A stretch of 64,000 bases of DNA from Variovorax sp. PBS-H4 (GCF_901827205.1 NZ_LR594675.1:3348001-3412000); one strand, 5' to 3'. Positions 8,484 through 19,617 are shown, counted from the stretch's first letter. The notes: generated by a model not told the origin, from the letters alone. Numbers and translations are program-made.

Positions 8484-8744
8484 TCAGCGGCCGCGGCGGC
8501 GGCGGTTGGAACGGCTGGTGAGCAGCCCCATCTGGCTGCGTTGCCGATCGATGCGGGCCTGGCGGCGTGCGTTCTCCCGTTCAACCACCTTGCGCTTGGT
8601 GTAGCCCGAGGCGTCGGCCCAGGCCCACCAGGCAGCGGCCAGCGCGAATGGAATGAGCACCACCCACCAGCTCCATTGCGCGACGAAGCCCACCTCGAAG
8701 AACTTGAGGGCCACGCCGAGCAGGCCAAGCAAAAGTAACCACAT
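8484..8744 (-). CDS. Small Trp-rich membrane protein (TIGR04438-like)
   Basis: 86 residues: a first hydrophobic helix (WLLLLGLLGVALKF), a second Trp-rich helix (WSWWVVLIPFALAAAWWAW) and a very basic C-terminal tail ending NRRRRGR. This matches the small Trp-rich protein family of betaproteobacteria; function unknown. An upstream ATG at 8774 exists, but GGAGGGG lies just ahead of the ATG at 8744, which decides the start. Likely an inner-membrane protein with a cytoplasmic basic tail. Confidence 0.7.
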   Translation of the reverse strand: MWLLLLGLLGVALKFFEVGFVAQWSWWVVLIPFALAAAWWAWADASGYTKRKVVERENARRQARIDRQRSQMGLLTSRSNRRRRGR

Positions 8745-8847
8745 GAGAGAACCCCTCCAATCGTCTGGCCTCATCTGAATGGACCGTGCACCGCGCTACC
8801 TACAATCGCGTTGGATCGACTTTAACGCACCCCTATCACCGAACCCC

Positions 8848-9153
8848 ATGAAAAGAGCGCTTTTCGCCGCCGTCCTCGGCCTGGCCGCAACGTCCCCTGC
8901 CCTGGCCGACCTCGCACTGGCCACGTCCAAGAACTGCATGAGCTGCCACGCCGTCGACCGCAAGATCCTCGGGCCGGCCTTCAAGGACGTCGCGGCCAAG
9001 TACAAGGACAACAAGGGCGCCGCCGACATGCTGGCGGCCAAGATCATGAAGGGCGGCTCAGGCGTCTGGGGCGCAGTGCCGATGCCTGCCAACAACCAGG
9101 TCAGCGAGGCGGAAGCCAAGAAGCTCGCTGCCTGGGTTCTGTCGACGAAGTAG
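8848..9153 (+). CDS. Class I cytochrome c (c-551/c-552 type)
   Basis: Periplasmic monohaem electron carrier, 101 residues. A signal peptide (residues 1-20, ending PALA) precedes the mature domain; haem is attached at C30-MSC-H34 and the distal Met ligand is probably M79 in VPMPANNQV. This is the usual layout of c-551/c-552 donors to terminal oxidases or nitrite reductase. The start at 8848 is chosen because the signal peptide begins there. A TACAAT hexamer at 8801-8806 could be its -10. It converges on the next gene with a 17-base gap. Confidence 0.9.
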   Translation: MKRALFAAVLGLAATSPALADLALATSKNCMSCHAVDRKILGPAFKDVAAKYKDNKGAADMLAAKIMKGGSGVWGAVPMPANNQVSEAEAKKLAAWVLSTK

Positions 9154-9170
9154 CCGCGCGCTCGGCCTCT

Positions 9171-9686
9171 TCAGACGGGCGGCGGCATGCCGCCCCCGGG
9201 GGCCATCACGGCAGGCGGCCGCCGGTCGAACCGGTCCTCGAGCTGGCCGATGTGGGCCGCAAGCGTGTTGTCGGTCTGGTCGGACCGCACCTTGATCATG
9301 GTCTCCAACTGCTCCACGCGCGCCAACAGCGCCGCATGGCGTTCAGCGTTGCGCGACATATGTGCATTCTCCTGGGCTTCCAGAAAGTTGCGCAGCTCGG
9401 TGAAGCGCGAGGCCTCGGCACGGTCGGCCAGGTCGCGCTGGGCCTGCATTTCCTTGGTGTGGCGCCGCGTCTCGAGCAGCACCGTGGTCTGCAGGTAGAC
9501 CACGTAGGCCACGAAGAAGATGCCCAGCAGCGCGGTGAGGCCGAGCATGATCAGCCCGAGCGGCGCCGTCACCTGCATGAAGCCGATCGACATAGCCGTG
9601 GGCGTGGCGAGGAGGCTCCAGTTCAGGGCCGCGAGCGCCGCGATCAGCAGCACAACCACCAGCAGCACGGCTGTTCTCAGTCCCAT
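9171..9686 (-). CDS. Two-helix membrane protein with C-terminal coiled coil
   Basis: 171 residues. Two membrane segments (about 5-25 and 42-66) are followed by a charged, probably helical region (70-150) rich in Glu, Arg and Ala, ending in a Pro/Gly-rich tail (GGGMPPPV). The layout recalls LapA/DUF1049 proteins, which assist lipopolysaccharide assembly, but it is longer and I cannot confirm the family. GAGAGGA lies before the ATG at 9686, which I prefer to the upstream ATG at 9731. It stands alone between a cytochrome c gene and acs. Confidence 0.6.
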   Translation of the reverse strand: MGLRTAVLLVVVLLIAALAALNWSLLATPTAMSIGFMQVTAPLGLIMLGLTALLGIFFVAYVVYLQTTVLLETRRHTKEMQAQRDLADRAEASRFTELRNFLEAQENAHMSRNAERHAALLARVEQLETMIKVRSDQTDNTLAAHIGQLEDRFDRRPPAVMAPGGGMPPPV

Positions 9687-9791
9687 GAAAGTGTCCTCTC
9701 GACAATCGTTCGTGGGCCGGTTGTAACGCATCCGGCGCCTTGCCCCTGTCGGACAGGGGCGCGGCTGCCGGGCACGCCGGGTTTTGCAAGC

Positions 9792-11783
<1,992 letters not shown>

Positions 11784-11949
11784 TACTGCCTCCGGTGTGT
11801 AGCTGGGGAACTGACGGGCGCTAATGTCAGCGCCCGCACTTACGGATGACTGACGCTCCATGGTAGCGAGTGGTTCGATGTACGTCCGAGCCGCGGCGGC
11901 ACTCTAGAATCGCGCGTTTTCCGCCCCACTCACCGGCCTGCCACCACTG

Positions 11950-12570
11950 ATGTCCAACCTAGACCCCAACCTTCCGCAACACGCCGGCAGGGCCTCGCCG
12001 CTGCGTCCCCTGCCCAATCTGATCTTCGCGAGCCGCTGGCTGCAGCTGCCGCTATACCTGGGCCTGATCGTCGCCCAGGGCGTGTACGTGGTGCACTTCC
12101 TGGTCGAGCTGCTTCATCTCGTGGAAGCAGCCTTCGGCAGCGAAGAAGCGCTGAAGTCGCTGATCACCAGCATCGGCTACAAGACCACGGCGCCGGTCAC
12201 CACGCTCAACGAGACGGTCATCATGCTCGTCGTGCTGGCGCTCATCGACGTGGTCATGATCTCCAACCTGCTGATCATGGTGATCGTCGGCGGGTACGAG
12301 ACCTTCGTAAGCCGGATGAACCTCGAAGGCCACCGCGACCAGCCCGAGTGGCTGAGCCATGTGAACGCGTCGGTGCTGAAGGTCAAGCTGGCGACCGCCA
12401 TCATCGGCATCAGCTCGATCCACCTGCTCAAGACCTTCATCAACGCCGACAACTACACCGATCGAGTCCTGATCGCGCAGACGGCGATCCATATCGCCTT
12501 CCTGCTGTCGGCGATGGCCATCGCGTTTACCGACCGGCTCATGGCGCCGCCGTCCTCCGCCGGCCACTGA
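11950..12570 (+). CDS. UPF0114 (YqhA) family membrane protein
   Basis: 206 residues with four predicted membrane helices and a central cytoplasmic-looking stretch containing YETFVSRMNLEGHRDQPEWL. This matches the YqhA/UPF0114 family of inner-membrane proteins of unknown function; E. coli YqhA is shorter (about 165 residues), the excess here being the N-terminal 25 residues and an extended loop after helix 1. The ATG at 11950 has no clear Shine-Dalgarno sequence; a TAGAAT hexamer about 40 bases upstream could be its -10. It converges on fumC with a 14-base gap, too short for a separate terminator. Confidence 0.82.
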   Translation: MSNLDPNLPQHAGRASPLRPLPNLIFASRWLQLPLYLGLIVAQGVYVVHFLVELLHLVEAAFGSEEALKSLITSIGYKTTAPVTTLNETVIMLVVLALIDVVMISNLLIMVIVGGYETFVSRMNLEGHRDQPEWLSHVNASVLKVKLATAIIGISSIHLLKTFINADNYTDRVLIAQTAIHIAFLLSAMAIAFTDRLMAPPSSAGH

Positions 12571-12584
12571 GCCAGCTACCCGGT

Positions 12585-13982
12585 TCAACGCCCGGTCATC
12601 TTCTCAGGCACCACCCACTGGTCGAACTGCTCGGCCGTGAGGTGACCCGAGGCAATCGCCGCCTCGCGCAGGCTGCTGCCTTCCTTGTGCGCCTTCTTTG
12701 CGATGAAGGCCGCCTTGTCGTAGCCGATGTGCGTGTTGAGCGCCGTCACCAACATCAGCGAACGTTGCACCAGCTCCGTGATTCGCTCGCGATTGGGTTC
12801 GATGCCAACTGCGCAATGGTCATTGAAGCTGCGCATGCCATCGGCCAGGAGCCGCACGCTCTGCAGGAAGTTGTGGGCCACCATCGGCCGGAACACGTTC
12901 AGCTCGAAGTTGCCCGAGGCGCCGCCGATGTTGATCGCGACATCGTTGCCGAACACCTGCGCAGCCAGCATCGTGACCGCCTCGCTCTGGGTCGGGTTGA
13001 CCTTGCCGGGCATGATCGACGAGCCCGGCTCGTTCTCGGGAATGCTCAGTTCGCCGATGCCGCTGCGCGGCCCGCTGGCAAGCCAGCGCACGTCGTTGGC
13101 GATCTTGGTCATGCTTGCTGCCAGGGTCTTGAGCGCGCCATGCGCATGCACCAAGGCATCGACAGACGCCATGGCCTCGAACTTGTTGGGGGCGGTGACG
13201 AAAGGCAGGCCCGCGAGCTTGGCGAGCTCGGCTGCCACCTGTTCGGCGTAGCCCTTGGGCGCATTGAGCCCGGTGCCGACTGCGGTGCCGCCCAGCGCCA
13301 GCTCGCACAAGTGCGGCAGCGCGGCACGCACATGGGCTTCGCCGTGGGCGAGCTGGGCCACGTAGCCCGAGAACTCCTGGCCCAGCGTGAGCGGCGTCGC
13401 GTCCTGCAGGTGGGTACGGCCGATCTTCACGATGTCGGCGAACGCCTCGGACTTCTTCTTCAGCGTCTCGCGCAGCTGCGCAATGGCCGGCAGCAGCCGA
13501 TGCGTGAGCGACTCGACGGCCGCCACGTGCATCGCCGCCGGGAACACGTCGTTGGAGGACTGGCTGCGGTTCACGTCGTCGTTGGGATGCACGAGGCGCC
13601 CCTCGCCGCGCTCGCCACCCAACAGCTCGCTGGCGCGGTTGGCCAGCACCTCGTTCACGTTCATGTTGGTCTGCGTGCCCGACCCTGTCTGCCAGACGAC
13701 CAGGGGAAACTCGTCGCCGTGCTGTCCTGCGATCACCTCGTCGGCCGCCGCGACGATGGCGTGCGTCTTCTTCTCGTCCTGCAGGCCCAGCGCGTGGTTC
13801 ACCAGCGCCGAGGCGCGCTTGACCTGCGCCAGCGCCTTGATGATCTCTCGCGGCTGCCGCTCGCCGGAGATGTCGAAGTTCTGCAGCGAGCGCTGGGTCT
13901 GCGCACCCCACAGCTTGTCGGCCGGCACCTCGATGGGGCCGAAGGTGTCTCGTTCGATTCGGGTGGGGACGGATATCGCCAT
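12585..13982 (-). CDS. fumC: Fumarate hydratase class II
   Basis: Oxygen-stable, iron-free fumarase of the TCA cycle, a homotetramer of the aspartase/fumarase superfamily. 465 residues; the signature GSSIMPGKVNP is near residue 320 and the N-terminal DTFGPIEVPADKLWGAQTQR is typical. I start it at 13982 (MAISVPTRIERDTFG) rather than the upstream ATG at 14033. It is divergent from the class I fumarase across 121 bases, so both isoenzymes share one control region. Confidence 0.95.
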   Translation of the reverse strand: MAISVPTRIERDTFGPIEVPADKLWGAQTQRSLQNFDISGERQPREIIKALAQVKRASALVNHALGLQDEKKTHAIVAAADEVIAGQHGDEFPLVVWQTGSGTQTNMNVNEVLANRASELLGGERGEGRLVHPNDDVNRSQSSNDVFPAAMHVAAVESLTHRLLPAIAQLRETLKKKSEAFADIVKIGRTHLQDATPLTLGQEFSGYVAQLAHGEAHVRAALPHLCELALGGTAVGTGLNAPKGYAEQVAAELAKLAGLPFVTAPNKFEAMASVDALVHAHGALKTLAASMTKIANDVRWLASGPRSGIGELSIPENEPGSSIMPGKVNPTQSEAVTMLAAQVFGNDVAINIGGASGNFELNVFRPMVAHNFLQSVRLLADGMRSFNDHCAVGIEPNRERITELVQRSLMLVTALNTHIGYDKAAFIAKKAHKEGSSLREAAIASGHLTAEQFDQWVVPEKMTGR

Positions 13983-14103
13983 GAAAAAAGCTCCGCTGTC
14001 AAAATGGAGGGCGCGCCTGGCGCGCCAGGGCATCTACCCAGTATCGTCGCAAACAAGAATGGCTCGCATCGAGCGAGTGCTTTCCCCTCCCACGGACACA
14101 GCC

Positions 14104-15654
14104 ATGACCATCATCCAGCAAGCCGACCTGATCGAGTCGGTAGCCGCCGCGCTCCAGTACATCAGCTACTACCACCCCACCGACTACATCGCCCACCTCG
14201 CGCGTGCCTACGAGCGCGAGCAGAGCCCTGCGGCCAAGGACGCGATGGCGCAGATCCTCACCAACAGCAAGATGAGCGCCACCGGCCAGCGGCCGATCTG
14301 CCAGGACACGGGCATCGTGAACGTGTTCCTGAAGGTCGGCATGGACGTCCGATGGGGCGGCTTCACCGGCTCGCTGGACGACGCCATCAACGAAGGCGTG
14401 CGCCGTGGCTACAACCACCCCGACAACATGCTGCGCGCCTCGGTGGTCGCAGATCCGCAGTTCGACCGCAAGAACACCAAGGACAACACGCCGGCGGTGA
14501 TCTTCACGGAGATCGTGCCCGGCAACACCGTCGAGGTCACGGTGGCCGCCAAGGGCGGCGGGAGCGAGAACAAGAGCAAGCTCGTGATGCTGAATCCGGG
14601 TGACAGCGTGGTCGACTGGGTGCTCAAGACCGTGCCGACCATGGGCGCGGGCTGGTGCCCGCCGGGCATGCTGGGCATCGGCATCGGCGGCACCGCCGAG
14701 AAGGCTGCCCTGCTCGCCAAGGAAAGCCTGATGGACGACCTCGACATGCACGAGCTGCTGGCCAGGAAGCGTGCGGGCGCCGAGCTCGGCAAGGTCGAGG
14801 CGCTGCGCGTCGAGCTGTACGAGAAGGTCAATGCACTGGGCATCGGTGCGCAGGGCCTTGGCGGCTTGGCCACGGTGCTGGACGTCAAGATCAAGATGTA
14901 CCCCACGCACGCGGCCAGCAAGCCGGTGGCGATGATCCCGAACTGCGCGGCCACACGCCACGCCCATTTCGTGCTCGACGGCTCGGGGCCGGTCTACCTG
15001 GAGGCACCTTCGCTGGACCTCTGGCCCAAGATCGAATGGGCGCCCGACTACAACAAGAGCAAGCGCGTCGACCTCGACAAGCTCACGCCGGCCGAGGTTG
15101 CCAGCTGGAAGCCCGGCGACACGCTGCTGCTCAACGGCAAGATGCTCACGGGCCGCGACGCTGCGCACAAGCGCATCGCCGACATGCTGGCCAAGGGCGA
15201 GAAGCTGCCGGTGGACTTCACCAACCGGGTGATCTACTACGTGGGCCCGGTCGATCCGGTGAAGGGCGAGGCCGTGGGCCCGGCCGGCCCGACCACCGCC
15301 ACGCGCATGGACGGCTTCACCGAAATGATGCTGGCAAAGACGGGGCTGATCGCGATGATCGGAAAGGCCGAGCGCGGCCCGGTTGCCATCGAGGCAATCC
15401 AGAAGCACAAGAGCGCCTACTTGATGGCAGTGGGCGGCGCCGCCTACCTCGTGAGCAAGGCGATCAAGACTGCCAAGGTGGTGGGCTTCGCCGATCTCGG
15501 CATGGAAGCAATCTACGAATTCGACGTGGTCGACATGCCGGTGACGGTCGCGGTCGATGCCGGCGGCACCAGCGCCCATATCACTGGCCCGGCCGAGTGG
15601 CAGAAGCGCATTGCGAGCGGCGAGTTCAAGACCATCATGATGGAAGCGGCTTGA
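14104..15654 (+). CDS. fumA: Fumarate hydratase class I ([4Fe-4S])
   Basis: Iron-sulfur fumarase, 516 residues with the alpha and beta regions in one chain. The three cluster cysteines are visible: C66 (RPICQDTG), C185 (GWCPPGMLG) and C281 (PNCAATRH); the C-terminal beta domain carries GPTTATRMDGF. The start at 14104 gives the normal N-terminus; other in-frame ATGs lie upstream in the intergenic region and beyond it inside antisense fumC, without family similarity. It lies head to head with fumC and is followed, with overlap, by murI. Such enzymes are oxygen-labile and usually favoured when iron is ample. Confidence 0.93.
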   Translation: MTIIQQADLIESVAAALQYISYYHPTDYIAHLARAYEREQSPAAKDAMAQILTNSKMSATGQRPICQDTGIVNVFLKVGMDVRWGGFTGSLDDAINEGVRRGYNHPDNMLRASVVADPQFDRKNTKDNTPAVIFTEIVPGNTVEVTVAAKGGGSENKSKLVMLNPGDSVVDWVLKTVPTMGAGWCPPGMLGIGIGGTAEKAALLAKESLMDDLDMHELLARKRAGAELGKVEALRVELYEKVNALGIGAQGLGGLATVLDVKIKMYPTHAASKPVAMIPNCAATRHAHFVLDGSGPVYLEAPSLDLWPKIEWAPDYNKSKRVDLDKLTPAEVASWKPGDTLLLNGKMLTGRDAAHKRIADMLAKGEKLPVDFTNRVIYYVGPVDPVKGEAVGPAGPTTATRMDGFTEMMLAKTGLIAMIGKAERGPVAIEAIQKHKSAYLMAVGGAAYLVSKAIKTAKVVGFADLGMEAIYEFDVVDMPVTVAVDAGGTSAHITGPAEWQKRIASGEFKTIMMEAA

Positions 15655-16475
15655 GCGTTCCAGGTGCCCTTGCCGATCGCCCGATCGGCGTCTTCGACAG
15701 CGGCATCGGCGGCCTCAGTGTGCTGAATGCGCTGCGCGAGGCTTTGCCGCACGAACGCTTCGCGTACTTCGCCGATACGGCCCATGCGCCATACGGCGAA
15801 CGCGGCGATGCCTACGTCGCACAGCGCACCGGGACGGTCGCGCGCTACCTGCGCGAACGGCATGGCATCAAGGCGCTGGTGGTTGCCTGCAACACCGCGA
15901 CAGCAGCCGCCATCCACGAACTTCGGGCCGAGCACCCGAATCTTCCGGTGGTGGGGGTCGAGCCTGCCCTCAAGCCGGCGGTGGCCGCCAGCAGGACGGG
16001 CCACATTGCCGTGCTCGCCACCCGCGTCACGGTGGAAAGCCGCAAGTTCGAGGCGCTGCGTACATCGCTGGCCGGACAGGCGCAGTTCCGCGTCATCCCC
16101 TGCGACGGCCTGGCAGGCGCCATCGAGCGCGGCGATGGCGCGGGCATTGCGGCCTTGAGCGAGCGCTATCTGCGCCAGGCCGGCCGCTTCGGCACCGCGC
16201 CTGGCGAGATCGACACGCTCGTGCTGGGTTGCACGCACTACCCCTTCATCGCGGACGAACTGCGTCGCCACTGCGGGAGAGCGGTGCGCTTCATCGACAC
16301 CGGCGCACCGGTCGCGCTGCAGACGCAGCGGCTGCTGGCGCAGGCCGGCAAGCTTTCGGCGAATGGCGAAGGCGCAGTGGCGCTCCTGAGCAGCGCCGCG
16401 CCGGACGGGCTCGATGCCGCGGCGGCACGCTGGCTCGCGCGGCCCGCGGTGCCTGCGTCCTTGGCCGGCGCCTGA
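15651..16475 (+). CDS. murI: Glutamate racemase
   Basis: Makes D-glutamate for peptidoglycan. 274 residues. The catalytic acid/base cysteines are C80 (VVACNTA) and C194 (VLGCTHYP), with the N-terminal VFDSGIGGLSV motif containing D16. The start is a TTG at 15651 that overlaps the fumarase stop (TTGA); no ATG or GTG occurs between it and the first conserved motif, and GGAAG precedes it. Co-transcription with the class I fumarase is likely from the overlap. Confidence 0.93.
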   Translation: MSVPGALADRPIGVFDSGIGGLSVLNALREALPHERFAYFADTAHAPYGERGDAYVAQRTGTVARYLRERHGIKALVVACNTATAAAIHELRAEHPNLPVVGVEPALKPAVAASRTGHIAVLATRVTVESRKFEALRTSLAGQAQFRVIPCDGLAGAIERGDGAGIAALSERYLRQAGRFGTAPGEIDTLVLGCTHYPFIADELRRHCGRAVRFIDTGAPVALQTQRLLAQAGKLSANGEGAVALLSSAAPDGLDAAAARWLARPAVPASLAGA

Positions 16476-16492
16476 CGCCTCCCAGCTTGCAC

Positions 16493-17254
16493 ATGCGTCG
16501 ACACCTGTTCCTTGGCCTCCTGCTGGTGCTGCTGAGCGCCGCGGGACACGCGGCTTGCGACACCGGTCTCGCGGAGCGCATGCATGCCAAGCTGCACGCC
16601 AAGCAGGTGCTGGACCATGAACTTGCCGTGTGCCAGCCTTGGCGCGGCTTCGCCGGTCGCTTTATCGTCGTGCTGCCGCTGCCGCGCCCTTCCGCCGCCG
16701 CGGGCGTGACGGAGTTCGATCTGGACGTGCTTGTGGTGCAGGAGGCCGACAACGGCAATACCGAGCGAGCCACGGTCGTGAGCCGGCTGTTCGAGCCGTC
16801 CGCCCTGATCGAGGACGCAGCGCGCATCGGCGAGATCAAGGTCGACACGGCACGCTACACGCTCGCCAGGGACGCGCGGGCATTCGGGCTGCGCATCCTG
16901 CGCCAGGCCCGGTCGCGCGCGAACCCGTACTCCAACGAAACGCTGACGCTGTACGTCGCTCGCGGGCCGAAGCTCGCCAAGGTGCTCAATGGCCTCGAGC
17001 TGACCATGGAGCGCGGCGAATGGGACGTCAACTGCGCTGGTAATTTCGAGACCGTGCGCGGCAACCTGTCGGTTGCTCGCAGCACGAGCAACGCTTACGC
17101 CGACCTGTTGCTGCGCCAGACCCGCAATGAGACCCACTCCAGCGCGCAAGGAGACGAATGCGTCACGCAGGAGCGGCCGGCGAAGTACTCGTCGCAGATG
17201 CTGCGCTACGACGGGGCGGCCTACCGTGCTGCCAAGGGCTCCGCCTCCGACTGA
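16493..17254 (+). CDS. Secreted protein of unknown function
   Basis: 253 residues with a signal peptide (residues 1-20, ending GHA-A). The mature part has scattered cysteines (near residues 21, 47, 183 and 222) that could form disulfides, and no domain I recognise. A VVLPLPRPSAAAGVTEFDLDVLVV stretch suggests beta structure. It begins 17 bases after murI. Its last 34 bases overlap the 3' end of the convergent MFS gene. Probably periplasmic; no function can be proposed. Confidence 0.65.
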   Translation: MRRHLFLGLLLVLLSAAGHAACDTGLAERMHAKLHAKQVLDHELAVCQPWRGFAGRFIVVLPLPRPSAAAGVTEFDLDVLVVQEADNGNTERATVVSRLFEPSALIEDAARIGEIKVDTARYTLARDARAFGLRILRQARSRANPYSNETLTLYVARGPKLAKVLNGLELTMERGEWDVNCAGNFETVRGNLSVARSTSNAYADLLLRQTRNETHSSAQGDECVTQERPAKYSSQMLRYDGAAYRAAKGSASD

Positions 17255-18558
17255 GGCGTGTCCCCGGCCAGTGCCGCCGCCCGGCCGCGCCGCATGTCGA
17301 TCGGCAGCAGCAGGAGCAGCCCGCCGATAAACAGCACGCTGGTCGCCAGGATCGCGATGCGCTGGTTGCCGCCAGTCGCCCAGGTGATGGCGCCGTAGCT
17401 CAGCGGCCCGATGATCGCAGCCAGCCGCGTGGCAAAACTCCAGAGGCCGAAGAACTCCGCCAACTGCCGCGGCGGCGCTAGCACGCCGGTCATGGCGCGC
17501 CCGGCCGACTGGCTCGATCCCATAGCCAGACCAGCGATGGTTGCCGCCCACCAGAACCCGCCCTTGGTCGTGACCGACGCGGCGATGACGCACACCGCTA
17601 TCCAAGCGAGCAGTGCGCCGGAGAGTGCACGCCGGTGGCCGATGCGGTCCTGCAGATAGCCGAAGCCGAAGGCACCGAGCGCCGCCGCGATGTTGAGCAC
17701 GAAGATCAGCACCATCGTCTCGCTAGGGACGAAGCCGATCACCTGCTCCGCATAGATTGCAGCAAGCGTGATCGCCACCGCCACACCGCCCTGGTAGCAG
17801 ACGGTGCAGGACAAAAGCCACATGAAATCGCGGTAGGCGCGCGCATTGCGGAAGGTTTCGCTCAGCTGCTGCCAGGCGTTGCGGCTATCGGTGGCTTTCT
17901 GTGGCTGCGCACGCTCAGGCAGCAGTGCGAAGGTGGCGCAGGCCGCAAGACCGTAGATCGCCGCCGTGATCAGCATCGTGACCGGCACGAAATGGGCAGC
18001 GGGCAACCCTTTCGCCTGGGCGGAGAGCACGTAGGCCAGGCACACTCCGAGTGCGAGCATGCCACCGATGTAGCCGAAGGCCCAGCCCCACCCGCTGACC
18101 TTGCCCATGCCATCGACCGTCGCGAGCTCCGGCAGGAACGCGCCGGTCAGCGACTCGCCGTACGAGTAGAAGGTGTTGGAGACAATCACCAGGCCCATCG
18201 CGAGCGCAACCGCAAAGGGGCCGCTCAGCCGCGGCGTGATCGCTAGCGCCAAGGTGCCGAGCACGCAGCCGGCAGTGACGATGGCCAGCGCCTTTTTCTT
18301 CGCGGCGTGGAGGTCGGCCCAGGCGCCGATGGCCGGCATGCTCAGCATCACGATCGCGTAGGAGATGCTCAAGGCCACCGTCCAGGCGAACGGGCCCCAT
18401 GGTGCCCCCTTGGCGATCCCGCCGACAAAGTAGGCCGCGAACACGGCCGTGATCACGACCGTCGTGTAGCCTGAATTGGCGAAGTCGTACATGGCCCAGC
18501 CAAAGACTTCGCGCTTGCGCACGCCGGGACGAAGGGCAGACTGGGAAAAAAGCGCCAA
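17221..18558 (-). CDS. MFS transporter, UMF1/Atg22-like
   Basis: Inner-membrane carrier of about 445 residues with 12 hydrophobic helices. The opening MYDFANSGYTTVVIT and the following loop are characteristic of the UMF1 (Atg22-like) branch of the MFS, whose bacterial substrates are largely unknown. I start at a TTG (18558) because GAGGAGAG stands just before it; an in-frame ATG at 18591 has no ribosome-binding site. Family members begin close to the REVFGWAMYDFANS motif, which fits the shorter form. The C-terminal end overlaps the secreted-protein gene by 34 bases on the opposite strand. Confidence 0.82.
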   Translation of the reverse strand: MALFSQSALRPGVRKREVFGWAMYDFANSGYTTVVITAVFAAYFVGGIAKGAPWGPFAWTVALSISYAIVMLSMPAIGAWADLHAAKKKALAIVTAGCVLGTLALAITPRLSGPFAVALAMGLVIVSNTFYSYGESLTGAFLPELATVDGMGKVSGWGWAFGYIGGMLALGVCLAYVLSAQAKGLPAAHFVPVTMLITAAIYGLAACATFALLPERAQPQKATDSRNAWQQLSETFRNARAYRDFMWLLSCTVCYQGGVAVAITLAAIYAEQVIGFVPSETMVLIFVLNIAAALGAFGFGYLQDRIGHRRALSGALLAWIAVCVIAASVTTKGGFWWAATIAGLAMGSSQSAGRAMTGVLAPPRQLAEFFGLWSFATRLAAIIGPLSYGAITWATGGNQRIAILATSVLFIGGLLLLLPIDMRRGRAAALAGDTPQSEAEPLAAR

Positions 18559-18638
18559 GCGACTCTCCTCGAACAGAAGGTCGCCGAGCATAGCGGAGCG
18601 GCTTGACCGCTCGATGGCCGGCGCAGTAGCGCCTCGGC

Positions 18639-19271
18639 TCAGTGCAGGTGGCGCGGGCGGCGTCCGCCGCCATGGCTTCCGCTGCCTGTGCCACCGGTGC
18701 CACCGCGCGGACGCTTGCCGATCTCGAGGGAGTTCACCAAGGCATCGAAACGGTCGCCGAAGAGTTTGTCGATCTCAGCCACCACGCCGCCGAGCTCTGC
18801 GCCATCGAAGTGGCGCTCCATGAGGTTCACCACGTCTTCGACCAGGAGGTCACGCTGCACCTGCATGATCGCGGCCGGGTTGGGGCCGATGAAGAGCATG
18901 AGGAAGTCATCGCGGGACTCTTCGTCTGGATCGCCCTCCTCCTCGTCGAAGTCGGTGTCGTAGAAGGTAACCTCGATCGCAGCGCCCTGCTCGGCCAGTT
19001 CGTTGAGAGCCATGCACATTTCGTCGAGGGCCTGCCGGAAATCCTCGTCGCCTGCCACGGTCCAGCAGATCTGCAGCAGGTGGTCCTTCTGCTCGAAGCG
19101 GATGCCCGGCTCCTCTTCGTAGACACTGTTCGCCCCATCGGCAAGCGAACGGGCCCCGGCATATTTCCAGAGGGGTTTGAGGGCTTCCTGGATTTGCTCG
19201 AAGCTCACATCGGAGCGAAGCGGCACATCGCCGTGGACGTGGATTTCGAACGGAGCGTTGTAGCGAGGCAT
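18639..19271 (-). CDS. Acidic cytoplasmic protein of unknown function
   Basis: 210 residues, acidic core (DTDFDEEEGDPDEESRDD around residues 105-122), then a Gly/Ser/Arg/His-rich tail (GGTGGTGSGSHGGGRRPRHLH). No signal peptide or membrane helix. I do not recognise the family. GGGAGC precedes the ATG at 19271. It lies 22 bases after the 3' end of tRNA-Leu(UAA) on the same strand, with no terminator seen between them, so read-through from the tRNA is possible. Confidence 0.65.
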   Translation of the reverse strand: MPRYNAPFEIHVHGDVPLRSDVSFEQIQEALKPLWKYAGARSLADGANSVYEEEPGIRFEQKDHLLQICWTVAGDEDFRQALDEMCMALNELAEQGAAIEVTFYDTDFDEEEGDPDEESRDDFLMLFIGPNPAAIMQVQRDLLVEDVVNLMERHFDGAELGGVVAEIDKLFGDRFDALVNSLEIGKRPRGGTGGTGSGSHGGGRRPRHLH

Positions 19272-19293
19272 GTCATGCTCCCTTGTGATGTGG

Positions 19294-19386
19294 TGGTGCC
19301 CGGAACCGGGATCGAACCGGTATGCCCCTTATGCAGGAAGCGGCGGATTTTAAGTCCGATGTGTCTACCAATTTCACCATCCGGGC
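19294..19386 (-). tRNA. tRNA-Leu (UAA anticodon)
   Basis: On the minus strand the acceptor GCCCGGA pairs with TTCCGGGC, CCA is encoded, the T loop reads GGTTCGATCC, and the long variable arm is that of leucine tRNAs. The anticodon loop in CTTAAAA gives UAA. Confidence 0.95.
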
Positions 19387-19412
19387 GTCCGAGTGAATAT
19401 GGACGATACCCG

Positions 19413-19452
19413 AAACAAGAACAGCCCCGACAACGACGGTTGGAGGGGCTGT
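19413..19452 (-). terminator. Rho-independent terminator after tRNA-Cys
   Basis: On the minus strand the arms ACAGCCCC (19445-19452) and GGGGCTGT (19421-19428) enclose an inner CAAC/GTTG pair and are followed by TTCTTGTTT. It stands between tRNA-Cys and tRNA-Leu. Confidence 0.7.
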
Positions 19453-19473
19453 CTGATCGATACGGCTGGAGGT

Positions 19474-19547
19474 TGGAGGCGCGACCCGGAGTCGAACCGG
19501 GCTAGACGGATTTGCAATCCGTTGCATAACCGCTTTGCTATCGCGCC
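19474..19547 (-). tRNA. tRNA-Cys (GCA anticodon)
   Basis: 74 bases with CCA encoded; acceptor GGCGCGA/TCGCGCC, T loop GGTTCGACTCC, anticodon loop TTGCAAA giving GCA. Confidence 0.96.
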
Positions 19548-19587
19548 ATGCGTTCAATCAACGTTTTCTTCTTGGTCGGAACTCGCG

Positions 19588-19617
19588 AAAAAAAGGGAAG
19601 CTTGAAGCTTCCCTTTT
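19588..19617 (-). terminator. Rho-independent terminator after tRNA-Gly
   Basis: A perfect 11-base stem (AAAAGGGAAGC at 19591-19601 with GCTTCCCTTTT at 19607-19617) with a five-base loop. On the minus strand it runs into seven T residues, a textbook terminator between tRNA-Gly and tRNA-Cys. Confidence 0.85.
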
